Source: Sulfurimonas sp. CG01_land_8_20_14_3_00_36_23
GTDB taxonomy: Bacteria; Campylobacterota; Campylobacteria; Campylobacterales; Sulfurimonadaceae
NCBI GenBank assembly: GCA_002781365.1
Contig: PETN01000020.1
Span: forward strand, 62,001 to 126,000
Reading direction: 5' to 3'
Length of the DNA: 64,000 nucleotides
Positions 7,989 to 15,960 of the stretch are shown here, piece after piece; the stretch's first letter is position 1; every line of letters begins with the position of its first letter. The translations under genes and the position numbers were made by a program. The notes under the pieces are model-generated. The model saw only the letters and a program-made list of their open reading frames with translations. It had not been told where the DNA came from and did not search any database.

Positions 7989-9833
7989 GATATTTACAAT
8001 CTTTAATATACCCACTTCATCTTCTATAAGCTTAAAGATTTTTTTACTCATTTTCTCATCTGTTGTCAGTTTTATATCAACTAAAGGTTTGTTGAGTCTA
8101 TAAATAATATGGTTATATCCGTTAATAGGCTCGTTGAGTACAATCTTAGAATCAAAGACATTGAAGTTGCTATTGGATGCTTTTTTCTCCAACTCCTCAT
8201 ATTTACTCTTCTTGTACTCTACATCTTCCTTGAGCTTTTTGTAGCGAACTTGCATTATGCGGCATGATTTGAATTTTTGAAGAAGAGAAGCAGAAATCTC
8301 AATACCCTTCTCTTTACTCGCAATCACCGCCTCTCTTATTTTTTTACATGGCTCTAGATTTTTTTTGACTTGTTCAGTACTCTGCTTAAAGGCTTGTAAT
8401 AAAAGTACCAACTCCTCTTTTGTCTTCTTTAAATACTCATCATCATCCTCTTTATTCTCAAAAGCACTTGTAACGAGCGGGTTAATTATAAATTGATTCT
8501 CTTCACCTTTTACTTTATCAATCTGAATGTACTGCGAAGCTTCCATCGTAACATGGGAACCAAGTGTCCCAATCTCAATAGTTCTTGCTCTAATTTTCCC
8601 ACGCATAGCATTTTTTACAATCGCGACATCTGCAATAATCTCACCACCTTCAAGCGTTGTGACTTCAACTCTTCGACCTACAACCTTCCCTTTATGGAGT
8701 CCTATATTTGCATTCACACATTTAATAGAGGAGTCATTGTGGGATTGCCCTGTTATTGATAAGTTGCGTGTTTCTATTTTTGTATTAGGTCCAATACTTC
8801 CACTAATGGAAAGATTTTGAACGATAACATGCATACCTTCTTCTATAGCATCCTCTAAAGGGTTCTCTTTTATTACATTTATAGAGATTTCTGAATCTAA
8901 ATCAGTATTAATCGTTCCTGTTGTCTTAAAAGAAATTTCACCTACATCAATACTGTTTGAAATATCATATTGATTTCCAGTTTTGACAAGATAACCACTT
9001 TTCGTAGATAAATATTTGATATTTTCAAAACTATCTTGCACTTCAATATTGTTCTCAACTGTAAAGAGTGGAGTTGTATCTAAATCTATAATCTCAACTG
9101 CAATGAGTTCTCCTCTGCAAGTTCTTCCATGTTCTCCTTGCTGAGGCTTAATAAATTCAAATAACTCTTCTCCTGGTGAACAGCTAATTAAAAATCCTCT
9201 GTTTGAGTAGTTCACTCTCCCCGCTTCATCTTCACTACCTATATCATTTTCATCTTCAATTGTCATGAGAGTTTTAGCATTTACTGCTTCTATCTCTTCT
9301 AATCCTTGTGAAAGAAGGATTTTTTTGTCTTCTTTAAATGTTATGCTTTTAATTTTTTCTATAACATCTACAAACTGTTTAATGATGCTTTTATAATCTA
9401 CATCAAAGAGATAAAGCATGATTCCTGATCGTAACTTTTGCTCTATTATGTAGCTTAAAAAATCCTCATAAAGTTCACTGTAATAGGTCAGCTTTGAGCC
9501 TTTTTTTATGACTAAGTAAGCCATTGTGTCACTGTTTTTAAACTCGATTTCACTTATCATATTTCTAAATGGATAAGAGTCCTCTTTGTGTTTAATATCA
9601 ATATTGTACTCTTGCTGGAACTGCATAGTCTCATCTCTCAAAGAGTCTTCATGTCGATAGGTGTCAAAATCTTTAGAGAAGATTTCAACTAAATTTAAAT
9701 CAGAATCTTTAAAGAATGTACTGATTGAGCGTACTTTGATATAGAGTTCAGAAGGAGAAAAGTTGTTTTTTGTCGCAATACGTAAGAGTTCTTTTTGAAC
9801 ATTGCTAGTAGTGATATTTACAGGGCTCATCAT
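7983..9833 (-). CDS. FapA-family (DUF342) flagellar-associated polymer protein
   Basis: A 616-residue protein of the DUF342/FapA family. Residues about 215-470 carry the repetitive beta-helix characteristic of the family (GYLVKTGNQYDIS, VGEISFKTTGTINTD, IQNLSISGSIGPN-type turns), followed by a long coiled coil (about 475-560). FapA proteins are linked to flagellar number and polar organisation in other bacteria; the biochemical role is unclear. There is no signal peptide, so it is cytoplasmic. A near-consensus sigma28 promoter lies about 80 bases upstream, which links it to late flagellar gene expression. The second Met codon directly after the first is an equally good start. Confidence 0.85.
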   Translation of the reverse strand: MMSPVNITTSNVQKELLRIATKNNFSPSELYIKVRSISTFFKDSDLNLVEIFSKDFDTYRHEDSLRDETMQFQQEYNIDIKHKEDSYPFRNMISEIEFKNSDTMAYLVIKKGSKLTYYSELYEDFLSYIIEQKLRSGIMLYLFDVDYKSIIKQFVDVIEKIKSITFKEDKKILLSQGLEEIEAVNAKTLMTIEDENDIGSEDEAGRVNYSNRGFLISCSPGEELFEFIKPQQGEHGRTCRGELIAVEIIDLDTTPLFTVENNIEVQDSFENIKYLSTKSGYLVKTGNQYDISNSIDVGEISFKTTGTINTDLDSEISINVIKENPLEDAIEEGMHVIVQNLSISGSIGPNTKIETRNLSITGQSHNDSSIKCVNANIGLHKGKVVGRRVEVTTLEGGEIIADVAIVKNAMRGKIRARTIEIGTLGSHVTMEASQYIQIDKVKGEENQFIINPLVTSAFENKEDDDEYLKKTKEELVLLLQAFKQSTEQVKKNLEPCKKIREAVIASKEKGIEISASLLQKFKSCRIMQVRYKKLKEDVEYKKSKYEELEKKASNSNFNVFDSKIVLNEPINGYNHIIYRLNKPLVDIKLTTDEKMSKKIFKLIEDEVGILKIVNIS

Positions 9834-9914
9834 GTATTGAATCTTTATTGCTTAAATTTTGTTGATTCCTATATTACAGTTTCTAATATAAAATACAGCA
9901 ATTTGTGAGTGTAA

Positions 9915-9939
9915 ATCGGCAAAATAAGCAATGCATTTA
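9915..9939 (-). promoter_or_regulatory. Sigma28 (FliA)-type promoter for the FapA gene
   Basis: Read on the minus strand the sequence is TAAA-N15-GCCGATTT, matching the FliA consensus TAAA-N15-GCCGATAA at both hexamers with exact spacing. It lies about 80 bases upstream of the FapA start and points toward it. Confidence 0.6.
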
Positions 9940-9960
9940 GTAATTTATTATGGCAGAGCT

Positions 9961-9974
9961 TTCCACATGCCAAT
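9961..9974 (+). repeat. Intergenic CCACATGC repeat copy
   Basis: A full-length single copy, TTTCCACATGCCAA (the first T is at 9960), lies in the divergent gap between the FapA gene and the gene at 10057. Confidence 0.85.
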
Positions 9975-10056
9975 AGAAGAGTACTTTTTTTGTAGAGTAT
10001 ATTTGTTATAATGTATAAATTTGATAAAGTATCGGTTACTATTTATAAGGAAGTTC

Positions 10057-10422
10057 ATGAAAGTTGCAGTTGAGTGTAAATCACCACTATTACAAAAATC
10101 TTTGGAGATGTTTTTATCTAAATATCTAAGCTCAAAAAAACAGTGCGACATCGTTGTTTGTGATGTTGAGTGCCTCAATGATGCAAGATGTTTTTATATC
10201 TCTAGTCATCCAAACGCAGATTTAATCAAACCATTTTCTAAATCTCAACTACTTCTTGCACTTGAAAACAGATATAAAAACTTGAACCTTAGTGCTAGCA
10301 TTGAAGAAGAAGAGATTGAAGAACCTTTAAACTTTGACATCCTAGAAAAAAGAATAGAGTTTTTAACAACAGAGTATCAAAAAAATATATTAAAAGCGGT
10401 GAAAGCATTTTATGAAAAATAG
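10057..10422 (+). CDS. Hypothetical protein preceding rsmD, with a receiver-like look
   Basis: I start at the internal ATG (MKVAVECKSPLLQ), 12 codons into the track ORF, because AAGGAAG lies just upstream. The 121-residue protein has alternating hydrophobic strands and helices (CDIVVCDVECL, CFYISSHPNADLIKPFSKSQLLLALENRY) that resemble the middle and end of a response-regulator receiver, including a KPF motif, although no clear acidic pocket is seen. A hypothetical gene sits in the same place before rsmD-flgI in Campylobacter. It overlaps rsmD by 11 bases. The function is unknown; a flagellum-linked pseudo-receiver is only a guess. Confidence 0.7.
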   Translation: MKVAVECKSPLLQKSLEMFLSKYLSSKKQCDIVVCDVECLNDARCFYISSHPNADLIKPFSKSQLLLALENRYKNLNLSASIEEEEIEEPLNFDILEKRIEFLTTEYQKNILKAVKAFYEK

Positions 10423-11005
10423 ACCAAACATCAAAAAAATAGTTATGGGTAAGTTTAAAGGCAAAACTATTAAATTGCCATCAGGTAAGACAACGAGAAG
10501 CTCAAAAAACATCGTTTTAGAATCTTTTTTTAACACTGTTCAGTTTGAAATTATAGATTCAACATTTGTTGAGGTTTTTTCTGGAAGTGGTTCTATCGGA
10601 CTTGAAGCACTGAGTCGAGGTGCAAAAAAAGTCATCTTTATGGAACAAGACAGAGATGCTCTTAAAGTTTTAAAAGAGAATATCTCTGCAACTGACCCTA
10701 GCGCATGCGAAGTTTTTAGTGGTGACAGTTTTGATAACATCAAAGCCGTAGTAAAACAATTGCAAAAAAACAGTTCAATGGCATACTTTTATATAGACCC
10801 ACCTTTTAGCATAAGAGAAGGGATGGAAGATATTTACGAGAAGATGATAAACATGATAGCCTCTTTTCCTGTTGAAGTTGTAAAACTAATCATCATTGAA
10901 CATATGACAGGTCTGGAACTTCCTGAAATATTAGGTGAATATGAGAAGAAAAAATCTAAAAAGTTTGGAAATACGAGTCTAACCTATTTTCAGGTTGAAG
11001 AGTAG
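10412..11005 (+). CDS. rsmD: 16S rRNA (guanine966-N2)-methyltransferase RsmD
   Basis: An S-adenosylmethionine-dependent methyltransferase that modifies G966 of 16S rRNA. Visible signatures are the N-terminal KFKGKTIKLPSGKTTRSSK, the SAM-binding VEVFSGSGSIGLEALSRG, MEQDRDAL, and the catalytic motif IDPPFS. At 197 residues it has normal length. It begins 11 bases inside the preceding gene, and a separate sigma54-type promoter lies between it and flgI, so flagellar genes downstream can be expressed independently. Confidence 0.93.
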   Translation: MKNRPNIKKIVMGKFKGKTIKLPSGKTTRSSKNIVLESFFNTVQFEIIDSTFVEVFSGSGSIGLEALSRGAKKVIFMEQDRDALKVLKENISATDPSACEVFSGDSFDNIKAVVKQLQKNSSMAYFYIDPPFSIREGMEDIYEKMINMIASFPVEVVKLIIIEHMTGLELPEILGEYEKKKSKKFGNTSLTYFQVEE

Positions 11006-11023
11006 TCTCTAAAAAGAGTAAAG

Positions 11024-11040
11024 TGGAATAAGTATTGCTA
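11024..11040 (+). promoter_or_regulatory. Sigma54-type promoter for flgI-flgJ
   Basis: TGGAATAAGTATTGCTA has the invariant GG and GC separated by exactly 10 bases and fits the GGAA-N6-TTGC form known for Campylobacter flagellar genes. It is about 26 bases from the flgI ATG. The sigma54 activator FlgR is encoded at 24295-25590. Confidence 0.8.
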
Positions 11041-11065
11041 TATTTTCATAATTCAAGGACTGTTT

Positions 11066-12112
11066 ATGAAAAAATTTATTTTATTTTTACTTATTTGTAC
11101 AACTCTATTCTCTACAAAAATCAATGATGTTGCAAATATAGTTGGTGTCCGTGATAATCAGATAATCGGTTACTCTTTAGTCGTTGGTCTTAACAAAACT
11201 GGGGATGGAACTACTTCCAAATTTACGCTTCAATCTATATCGAACATGTTAAAAGCGATGAATATAGATATGAATGCTGTAGATATCAAATCAAAAAATG
11301 TTGCTGCTGTTGTTGTTACTGCAAAGTTGGGCTCTTTTTCAAGACAAGGGGATAAGCTTGATGTACTAGTTTCGTCTATTGGTGATGCTAAGTCACTCGA
11401 GGGTGGAACACTTTTAATGACTCCTTTAAAAGGGGTAGATGGAAAAATTTATGCTCTTGCTCAGGGAGCTGTGAGTATCGGTGGTAAAAACTCAAGAGGT
11501 GCTGGAAGTGAGTCGCATGCAACTGCTGGACTTGTTTTTGATGGTGCTATTGTTGAGAGAGAGATCAAGATAGATTTATACAATCAAGAGTATGTTACTT
11601 TGTCTCTCAAAGAGTCTAACTTTAAAAATTCTGTAGCAATCCAAAAAGCTATCAATAGCTTTTATAGTACGCAAGTTGCAGTAGCTATGGACCCTAGAAC
11701 TGTCAATCTAAAAAAACCACAAAACAAATCCATGATAGAGTTTTTAGCTGAAATCCAAGATATAGATATGGAGTACAACACTAAAAACAAGATTATCATT
11801 AATGAGAGAACGGGAACAATCATTGCTGGTATTGGCATAGAGGTTAAACCTATCATCATGACTCATGGAGATATAACCATTAAAATCAATGAGCAAGCAA
11901 CTCCAGATACACCAGCAGGTTCGGTTGTTGTTGATAAAAATTTGGTGATTGGTTTAAACGAAAATGAAGTATATACTAAAGAGGGGACTACAACAGTTGC
12001 CAATTTAGTAAGGTCTTTACAAAAATTAGGGGCTACACCAAAAGATATCATAGCCATTTTAGAAGCTATGAAAAGTGCAGGAAGTATATCTGCAGAACTA
12101 AAGGTACTTTAA
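11066..12112 (+). CDS. flgI: Flagellar P-ring protein FlgI
   Basis: Forms the periplasmic P ring of the basal body around the rod. The 348-residue precursor begins with a Sec signal peptide (MKKFILFLLICTTLFS). Typical family segments follow: VGVRDNQIIGYSLVVGLNKTGDGT, RQGDKLDVLVSSIGDAKSLEGG, SAELKVL at the C-terminus, and AILEAMKSAGSISAELK. The start follows AAGGACTG and a sigma54-type promoter. The stop codon overlaps the flgJ-like start by one base. Confidence 0.97.
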   Translation: MKKFILFLLICTTLFSTKINDVANIVGVRDNQIIGYSLVVGLNKTGDGTTSKFTLQSISNMLKAMNIDMNAVDIKSKNVAAVVVTAKLGSFSRQGDKLDVLVSSIGDAKSLEGGTLLMTPLKGVDGKIYALAQGAVSIGGKNSRGAGSESHATAGLVFDGAIVEREIKIDLYNQEYVTLSLKESNFKNSVAIQKAINSFYSTQVAVAMDPRTVNLKKPQNKSMIEFLAEIQDIDMEYNTKNKIIINERTGTIIAGIGIEVKPIIMTHGDITIKINEQATPDTPAGSVVVDKNLVIGLNENEVYTKEGTTTVANLVRSLQKLGATPKDIIAILEAMKSAGSISAELKVL

Positions 12113-12417
12113 TGAATACGAATGGATTGAGCTCTTTGAGCATAGACTCACGTTACTTAGCACAACAACACACTCTGCCTAAAATAGATCCAAAAGCTGA
12201 AAATGCAGAGCTTAGAAAACAGACAGATGCTTTTGAAGCAGTTATAGTGAAAATGTTGATGGACAACTCTATGAAAGATGATAAAAATCTTTTTTCACAA
12301 CAAAATGATCCAGGGGATAAGATATATAAATCCATGTATCGCGATGAACTCAGTAAAGCGAGTGCAGGGGGGTTTGGCTTTTCTCAAATGCTTTATGAGT
12401 ATTTGAGTGAAAGATAG
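12112..12417 (+). CDS. flgJ: FlgJ-type rod-binding protein, N-terminal domain only
   Basis: At 101 residues this matches only the rod-binding domain of FlgJ (LRKQTDAFEAVIVKMLMDNSMKD, then MYRDELSKASAGGFGFSQMLYEYL). The peptidoglycan hydrolase domain of enterobacterial FlgJ is absent, which is usual in Campylobacterota; another hydrolase must open the wall for rod assembly. It is translationally coupled to flgI by a one-base overlap. Confidence 0.88.
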   Translation: MNTNGLSSLSIDSRYLAQQHTLPKIDPKAENAELRKQTDAFEAVIVKMLMDNSMKDDKNLFSQQNDPGDKIYKSMYRDELSKASAGGFGFSQMLYEYLSER

Positions 12418-12456
12418 AATTTAGTGAAGTTTTACTTGAACTTTTCTCCTAATTGT

Positions 12457-12462
12457 CGATAT
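12457..12462 (+). promoter_or_regulatory. Possible sigma28 -10 element before flgM
   Basis: CGATAT lies 45 bases upstream of the flgM ATG and resembles the -10 box of Campylobacter sigma28 promoters. The region 15 bases further upstream (TTGA) is a poor -35 match, so this is a weak candidate. Confidence 0.3.
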
Positions 12463-12506
12463 GTTTGTATAGTAAAAAACAAGAGCGATAATACAAAGGA
12501 AAAGTT

Positions 12507-12713
12507 ATGATTTCTCAACTTAATAGTTTGGCTGCTAAAAATGCTTATGCGAGCAGAAATAGTGAGTCAAAGACAGAGAACAAAGAGAGTGTAAATATCT
12601 CAAAACAGGGTGATATGAGCAAAGTTGATAAGATAAAAGAGTCTTTATCAGCTGGCGAATATAAAATTGATTTACAACAACTTTCAGAAAAGATAGCTGA
12701 AGCGTTATTGTAG
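12507..12713 (+). CDS. flgM: Anti-sigma28 factor FlgM
   Basis: A short protein (68 residues) whose position between flgJ and flgN/flgK and whose C-terminal helices (MSKVDKIKESLSAGEYKIDLQQLSEKIAEALL) identify FlgM. The motif around VDKIKESLSAGEY matches the FliA-binding segment of the family. FlgM holds sigma28 inactive until export or partner binding releases it. The Ser/Lys-rich N-terminus is of low complexity, as expected for an unfolded exported protein. AAAGGAAAAG precedes the ATG. Confidence 0.85.
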   Translation: MISQLNSLAAKNAYASRNSESKTENKESVNISKQGDMSKVDKIKESLSAGEYKIDLQQLSEKIAEALL

Positions 12714-12738
12714 AGTATATACAAAACAGGGGTTTAAA

Positions 12739-13167
12739 ATGTTGTCTCATCATTTGCAGGGTGCTTTAAATAATTTAAGAGATTTAATCAGGATAACTGA
12801 GTTAGATATGGAAGATATAAAAGAAGCAAAGCATGAACCGCAATTTGAGAGATTGTCCTTAAAAGAAGAGACTATTAAAAGTTTCGAACAAAAAAAAGCT
12901 ATGATAGATTATGAGATTTCATCTTTAATGACTGCGCATCCAGATAAGGATTTGCCAGAGTTATTAAATGAAGAACAGCATGCGGCTCTAGATGAATTAA
13001 AAATAGAGCTATCAAACTTGAGAGATGTAAATAAGCGCTATGCAAAGTTAGTTTTAGCTGTGAGTAATCTTTACAATACATTTTTAGAAAGAATTGTTCC
13101 AACTGAAATGCAAGGATATAAAAAAGTTGCATCTAAAGACTCTGCTATCTTGCAGGTAAGGGTATAA
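12739..13167 (+). CDS. flgN: Flagellar export chaperone FlgN-like
   Basis: A 142-residue, almost wholly helical protein directly upstream of flgK, which is the place of the FlgN chaperone for the hook-filament junction proteins FlgK and FlgL. Visible segments are LNNLRDLIRITELDMEDIKEAKHE and LEEL-type heptads around AALDELKIELSNLRDVNKRYAKLVLAVSNLY, consistent with a coiled-coil chaperone. The sequence family diverges quickly, so position carries much of the weight. It ends one base before the flgK ATG. Confidence 0.8.
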   Translation: MLSHHLQGALNNLRDLIRITELDMEDIKEAKHEPQFERLSLKEETIKSFEQKKAMIDYEISSLMTAHPDKDLPELLNEEQHAALDELKIELSNLRDVNKRYAKLVLAVSNLYNTFLERIVPTEMQGYKKVASKDSAILQVRV

Positions 13168-13168
13168 A

Positions 13169-15052
13169 ATGGCTTCTATATTTAACTCACTTCATATTGG
13201 TTACTCTGGGCTTAATGCTGCACAAGTCGGAATAGATACAACAGGTCATAATATAGCAAATGCTGAGAGTACAGGTTACTCAAGACAAAGAGTGATTACA
13301 GCTGCTGCTACTCCTATTACTACGCAGCCGGGACAGGTTGGAAATGGTGCACAAATTGTATCTATAGAGAGAATTTTTGACAACTTTGTTTTTGACAGAT
13401 ATACAAACCTCTCTTCAAGTAAAGAGTTTAGTGATTTTGAAAAAAAAACTTTAACAGAACTCTCTTCCTATTTCCCAGAAATAGATAATGTAGGTATCAA
13501 AGCTGATTTAAACGAGTTTTATAACATGTGGCAAACATTTGCTGATAATCCAGACAATGCTGCAATTAAATTAGCCCTTGCAAAGCAGACAGAAACACTT
13601 TCTACGCATATCACAAACACACAATCTCAAGTATTGTCTCTACAATCACAAATCAACACTGAGTTGGGTGTAAATATTAACGAAGTTAACACACTTGCAA
13701 AAGAGTTGGCTACTCTGAATGTAGCTATCGATACTGCTGAATCAGCTGGTCAATATTCAGCAAATGATTTAAGAGATAAAAGAAATGCTATCGAAGTGAA
13801 TATGGCAAAATTGATTGGGAGTAATGTAGTCTCAGGGCAATTAACTTCAAATATGCAAATTAATAGCTCTTCTAATACTAAAACAGGAAGTTATACTTTA
13901 AGCGTAAATGGTTTCAATATAGTGGATGGAAATACTTTTCATCCACTCAAGTTGCAAAACACAAATAATGTAAGTGGATTTTATAGTATTTCCTATGAGA
14001 GACAAGATGGTGCACTGATTCCATTGGAAGAAGTTATCAATGGTGGAAAAATTGGTTCTATCTTAAAGCTGAGGGGCGGTACTGTTGACACGACAAGCGG
14101 AGTGCCAACAAATGGTACCCTTCAAAAGGTAGTAAATGAACTTGATGCTTTTGCAAAAGGTCTTATAGAAGCAACAAATAATTTGTATGCTAAAACTCCA
14201 ACGACAAGTATGACTTCCAATACATTAACAAATGTGAGTGATGCAAGTTCAATTCTTAATTCACCACTCAATGTAAAGCCAGGTTCTTTTGACATTATAG
14301 TGCATGATATAGATGGAAATGAAACTGCACGTCGTACGATCAACATTAATTATGTAACTACGATGTCAGGAGTTGCTGGGTCAAATTCAATTCAAGGGCA
14401 AATAGAGGCACAGGTTGATGATAATGGCGATGGCAATGCCAACAATGATATAGATAATTTTATTAACTATAATTGGGCGATTTTTGCAAGTGGAGACAAT
14501 GCATTAGAGTTAACTATGAACCCTCAATCGGCATCTAAAGGATATACTTTTTCTATTGAAGACAGCTTAACTACGACTGCTTTCGCCTCAGGAAGTAACT
14601 TTGCAGGTGCTCTTGGATTAAGTAGATTTTTTGATGGTGATACTGCAAAAAATATTGGGTTGAACAATGCATTAAAAACGAATCCAACGCTTATCTCCTC
14701 TGGATATGGTTCTACGGCAGGTGACAATAGACTAGCTTTAGATATGATTCAACAACAGTTTGAAAATTATGATTTCAGTGTTGCAAATATTAACTACAAC
14801 TCTACAACCTATGGAATGTTTGACATTATTGCCACAGAGGTTGGCACAGCTACAAATACAGCTATTACAACAAATGACACTGTTACAGCTCAGTTTAACT
14901 CAACTGAGATGGAATACACATCTGTGTCAAAAGTAGCGATAGATGAAGAGATGACAAATCTTATAAGATACCAAACATCATACGGAGCAGCTGCAAAAGT
15001 TATAACAACAATCGATCAGATGATGCAGACACTTCTTGGAATTAAACAATAA
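13169..15052 (+). CDS. flgK: Flagellar hook-associated protein 1 FlgK
   Basis: A 627-residue hook-filament junction protein. The N-terminal rod/hook motif (LHIGYSGLNAAQVGIDTTGHNIANAEST) and the C-terminal helix (EEMTNLIRYQTSYGAAAKVITTIDQMMQTLLG) are classic FlgK features and form the D0/D1 coiled coils. The central part (about 350-560) is a variable domain rich in Asn, Thr and Asp, longer than the minimum, and would be surface-exposed. The C-terminal codons overlap a TTG-started ABC permease gene by 17 bases. Confidence 0.97.
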   Translation: MASIFNSLHIGYSGLNAAQVGIDTTGHNIANAESTGYSRQRVITAAATPITTQPGQVGNGAQIVSIERIFDNFVFDRYTNLSSSKEFSDFEKKTLTELSSYFPEIDNVGIKADLNEFYNMWQTFADNPDNAAIKLALAKQTETLSTHITNTQSQVLSLQSQINTELGVNINEVNTLAKELATLNVAIDTAESAGQYSANDLRDKRNAIEVNMAKLIGSNVVSGQLTSNMQINSSSNTKTGSYTLSVNGFNIVDGNTFHPLKLQNTNNVSGFYSISYERQDGALIPLEEVINGGKIGSILKLRGGTVDTTSGVPTNGTLQKVVNELDAFAKGLIEATNNLYAKTPTTSMTSNTLTNVSDASSILNSPLNVKPGSFDIIVHDIDGNETARRTININYVTTMSGVAGSNSIQGQIEAQVDDNGDGNANNDIDNFINYNWAIFASGDNALELTMNPQSASKGYTFSIEDSLTTTAFASGSNFAGALGLSRFFDGDTAKNIGLNNALKTNPTLISSGYGSTAGDNRLALDMIQQQFENYDFSVANINYNSTTYGMFDIIATEVGTATNTAITTNDTVTAQFNSTEMEYTSVSKVAIDEEMTNLIRYQTSYGAAAKVITTIDQMMQTLLGIKQ

Positions 15053-15854
15053 ATTGCCTTTTTTTAGTATAGTTGTCCTTTTATCAGTACTTTTATTCTC
15101 TTTCTTTGGCTCTATCTTTTATGATTTTGATGCCTATGCTCTAGATAGTCACTCTATTTTAGTTCCTCCTTCACTGGAACATCTTTTAGGGACAGACAGA
15201 TTGGGGCGCGACATATTGGCTCGCTTGATGGAAGGCGGTAAAATATCTATTATTATAGGTGTTGGTAGTGCTTTTATCGCTTCTTTTATCGGACTTATTC
15301 TTGGTTCCATGGCAGGATACTTTAGAGGAAGTGTAGATAAAGGCTTTATTATCTTAGTAGACCTCTTTTTAACCTTTCCAACCTTCTTTTTGCTTTTAGC
15401 ACTTGTGAGTTACGTGAATGCTTCGGCTTGGGTTTTAATCGTGATTATCTCCATCACAGGTTGGATGACCACCGCAAGACTTATACGTTCTGAAAGTTTT
15501 AGCATCACTTCAAAGCCTTTTATAAAAATTTTAAACATTGCTAATGTGAGTAAAGTTAAAATATTATTTAAATACTATGCGCCAATCCTTGCTCCAATCT
15601 ATTTCGTGAGTTTTACTTTTGGAGTAGGGGGTGCAATACTTGCAGAATCTGGTCTGAGTTTTTTAGGACTTGGAATCGTAGCTCCTCAAATGAGTTGGGG
15701 AACTATACTCAGTAGTGGAAAAGATGTGGTGCAGATAGCATGGTGGGTAAGTTTCTTCCCTGGACTTATGATATTTCTAGTTACATTTTCGCTTATTAAT
15801 ATCTCAAATTATCTTCAACAATTAACAAATCGTAAGCAGATACAAAACCAATAG
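15036..15854 (+). CDS. DppC/OppC-type ABC transporter permease, isolated
   Basis: A 272-residue inner-membrane permease of the dipeptide/oligopeptide/nickel uptake type. Evidence is HLLGTDRLGRDILARLMEGGKIS, the N-terminal membrane helix, about five further hydrophobic segments, and the EAA-like loop around ILAESGLSFLGLGIVAPQMSWGTILSSG. The track start is a TTG inside flgK; a second in-frame TTG at 15054 (just after the flgK stop) is an alternative. No partner permease, ATPase or binding protein is adjacent, although the periplasmic binding protein gene at 17323 is 1.5 kb away and of another class. Partners must be encoded elsewhere, or the gene is a remnant. Confidence 0.85.
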   Translation: MELNNKLPFFSIVVLLSVLLFSFFGSIFYDFDAYALDSHSILVPPSLEHLLGTDRLGRDILARLMEGGKISIIIGVGSAFIASFIGLILGSMAGYFRGSVDKGFIILVDLFLTFPTFFLLLALVSYVNASAWVLIVIISITGWMTTARLIRSESFSITSKPFIKILNIANVSKVKILFKYYAPILAPIYFVSFTFGVGGAILAESGLSFLGLGIVAPQMSWGTILSSGKDVVQIAWWVSFFPGLMIFLVTFSLINISNYLQQLTNRKQIQNQ

Positions 15855-15924
15855 CAAGTGCAAATTTAAGTTTCGCTAAATCAATTTTTTATTATTAATT
15901 TACGAGGAGTTCTTTAGTATACAC

Positions 15925-15933
15925 TGCTATAAT
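15925..15933 (+). promoter_or_regulatory. Extended -10 promoter of the porin gene
   Basis: TGCTATAAT is an extended -10 element 27 bases before the porin ATG. No clear -35 is visible, which is common for Campylobacterota promoters. Confidence 0.55.
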
Positions 15934-15960
15934 ATTTGAAAATTAAATTAAAGTTTTGAA

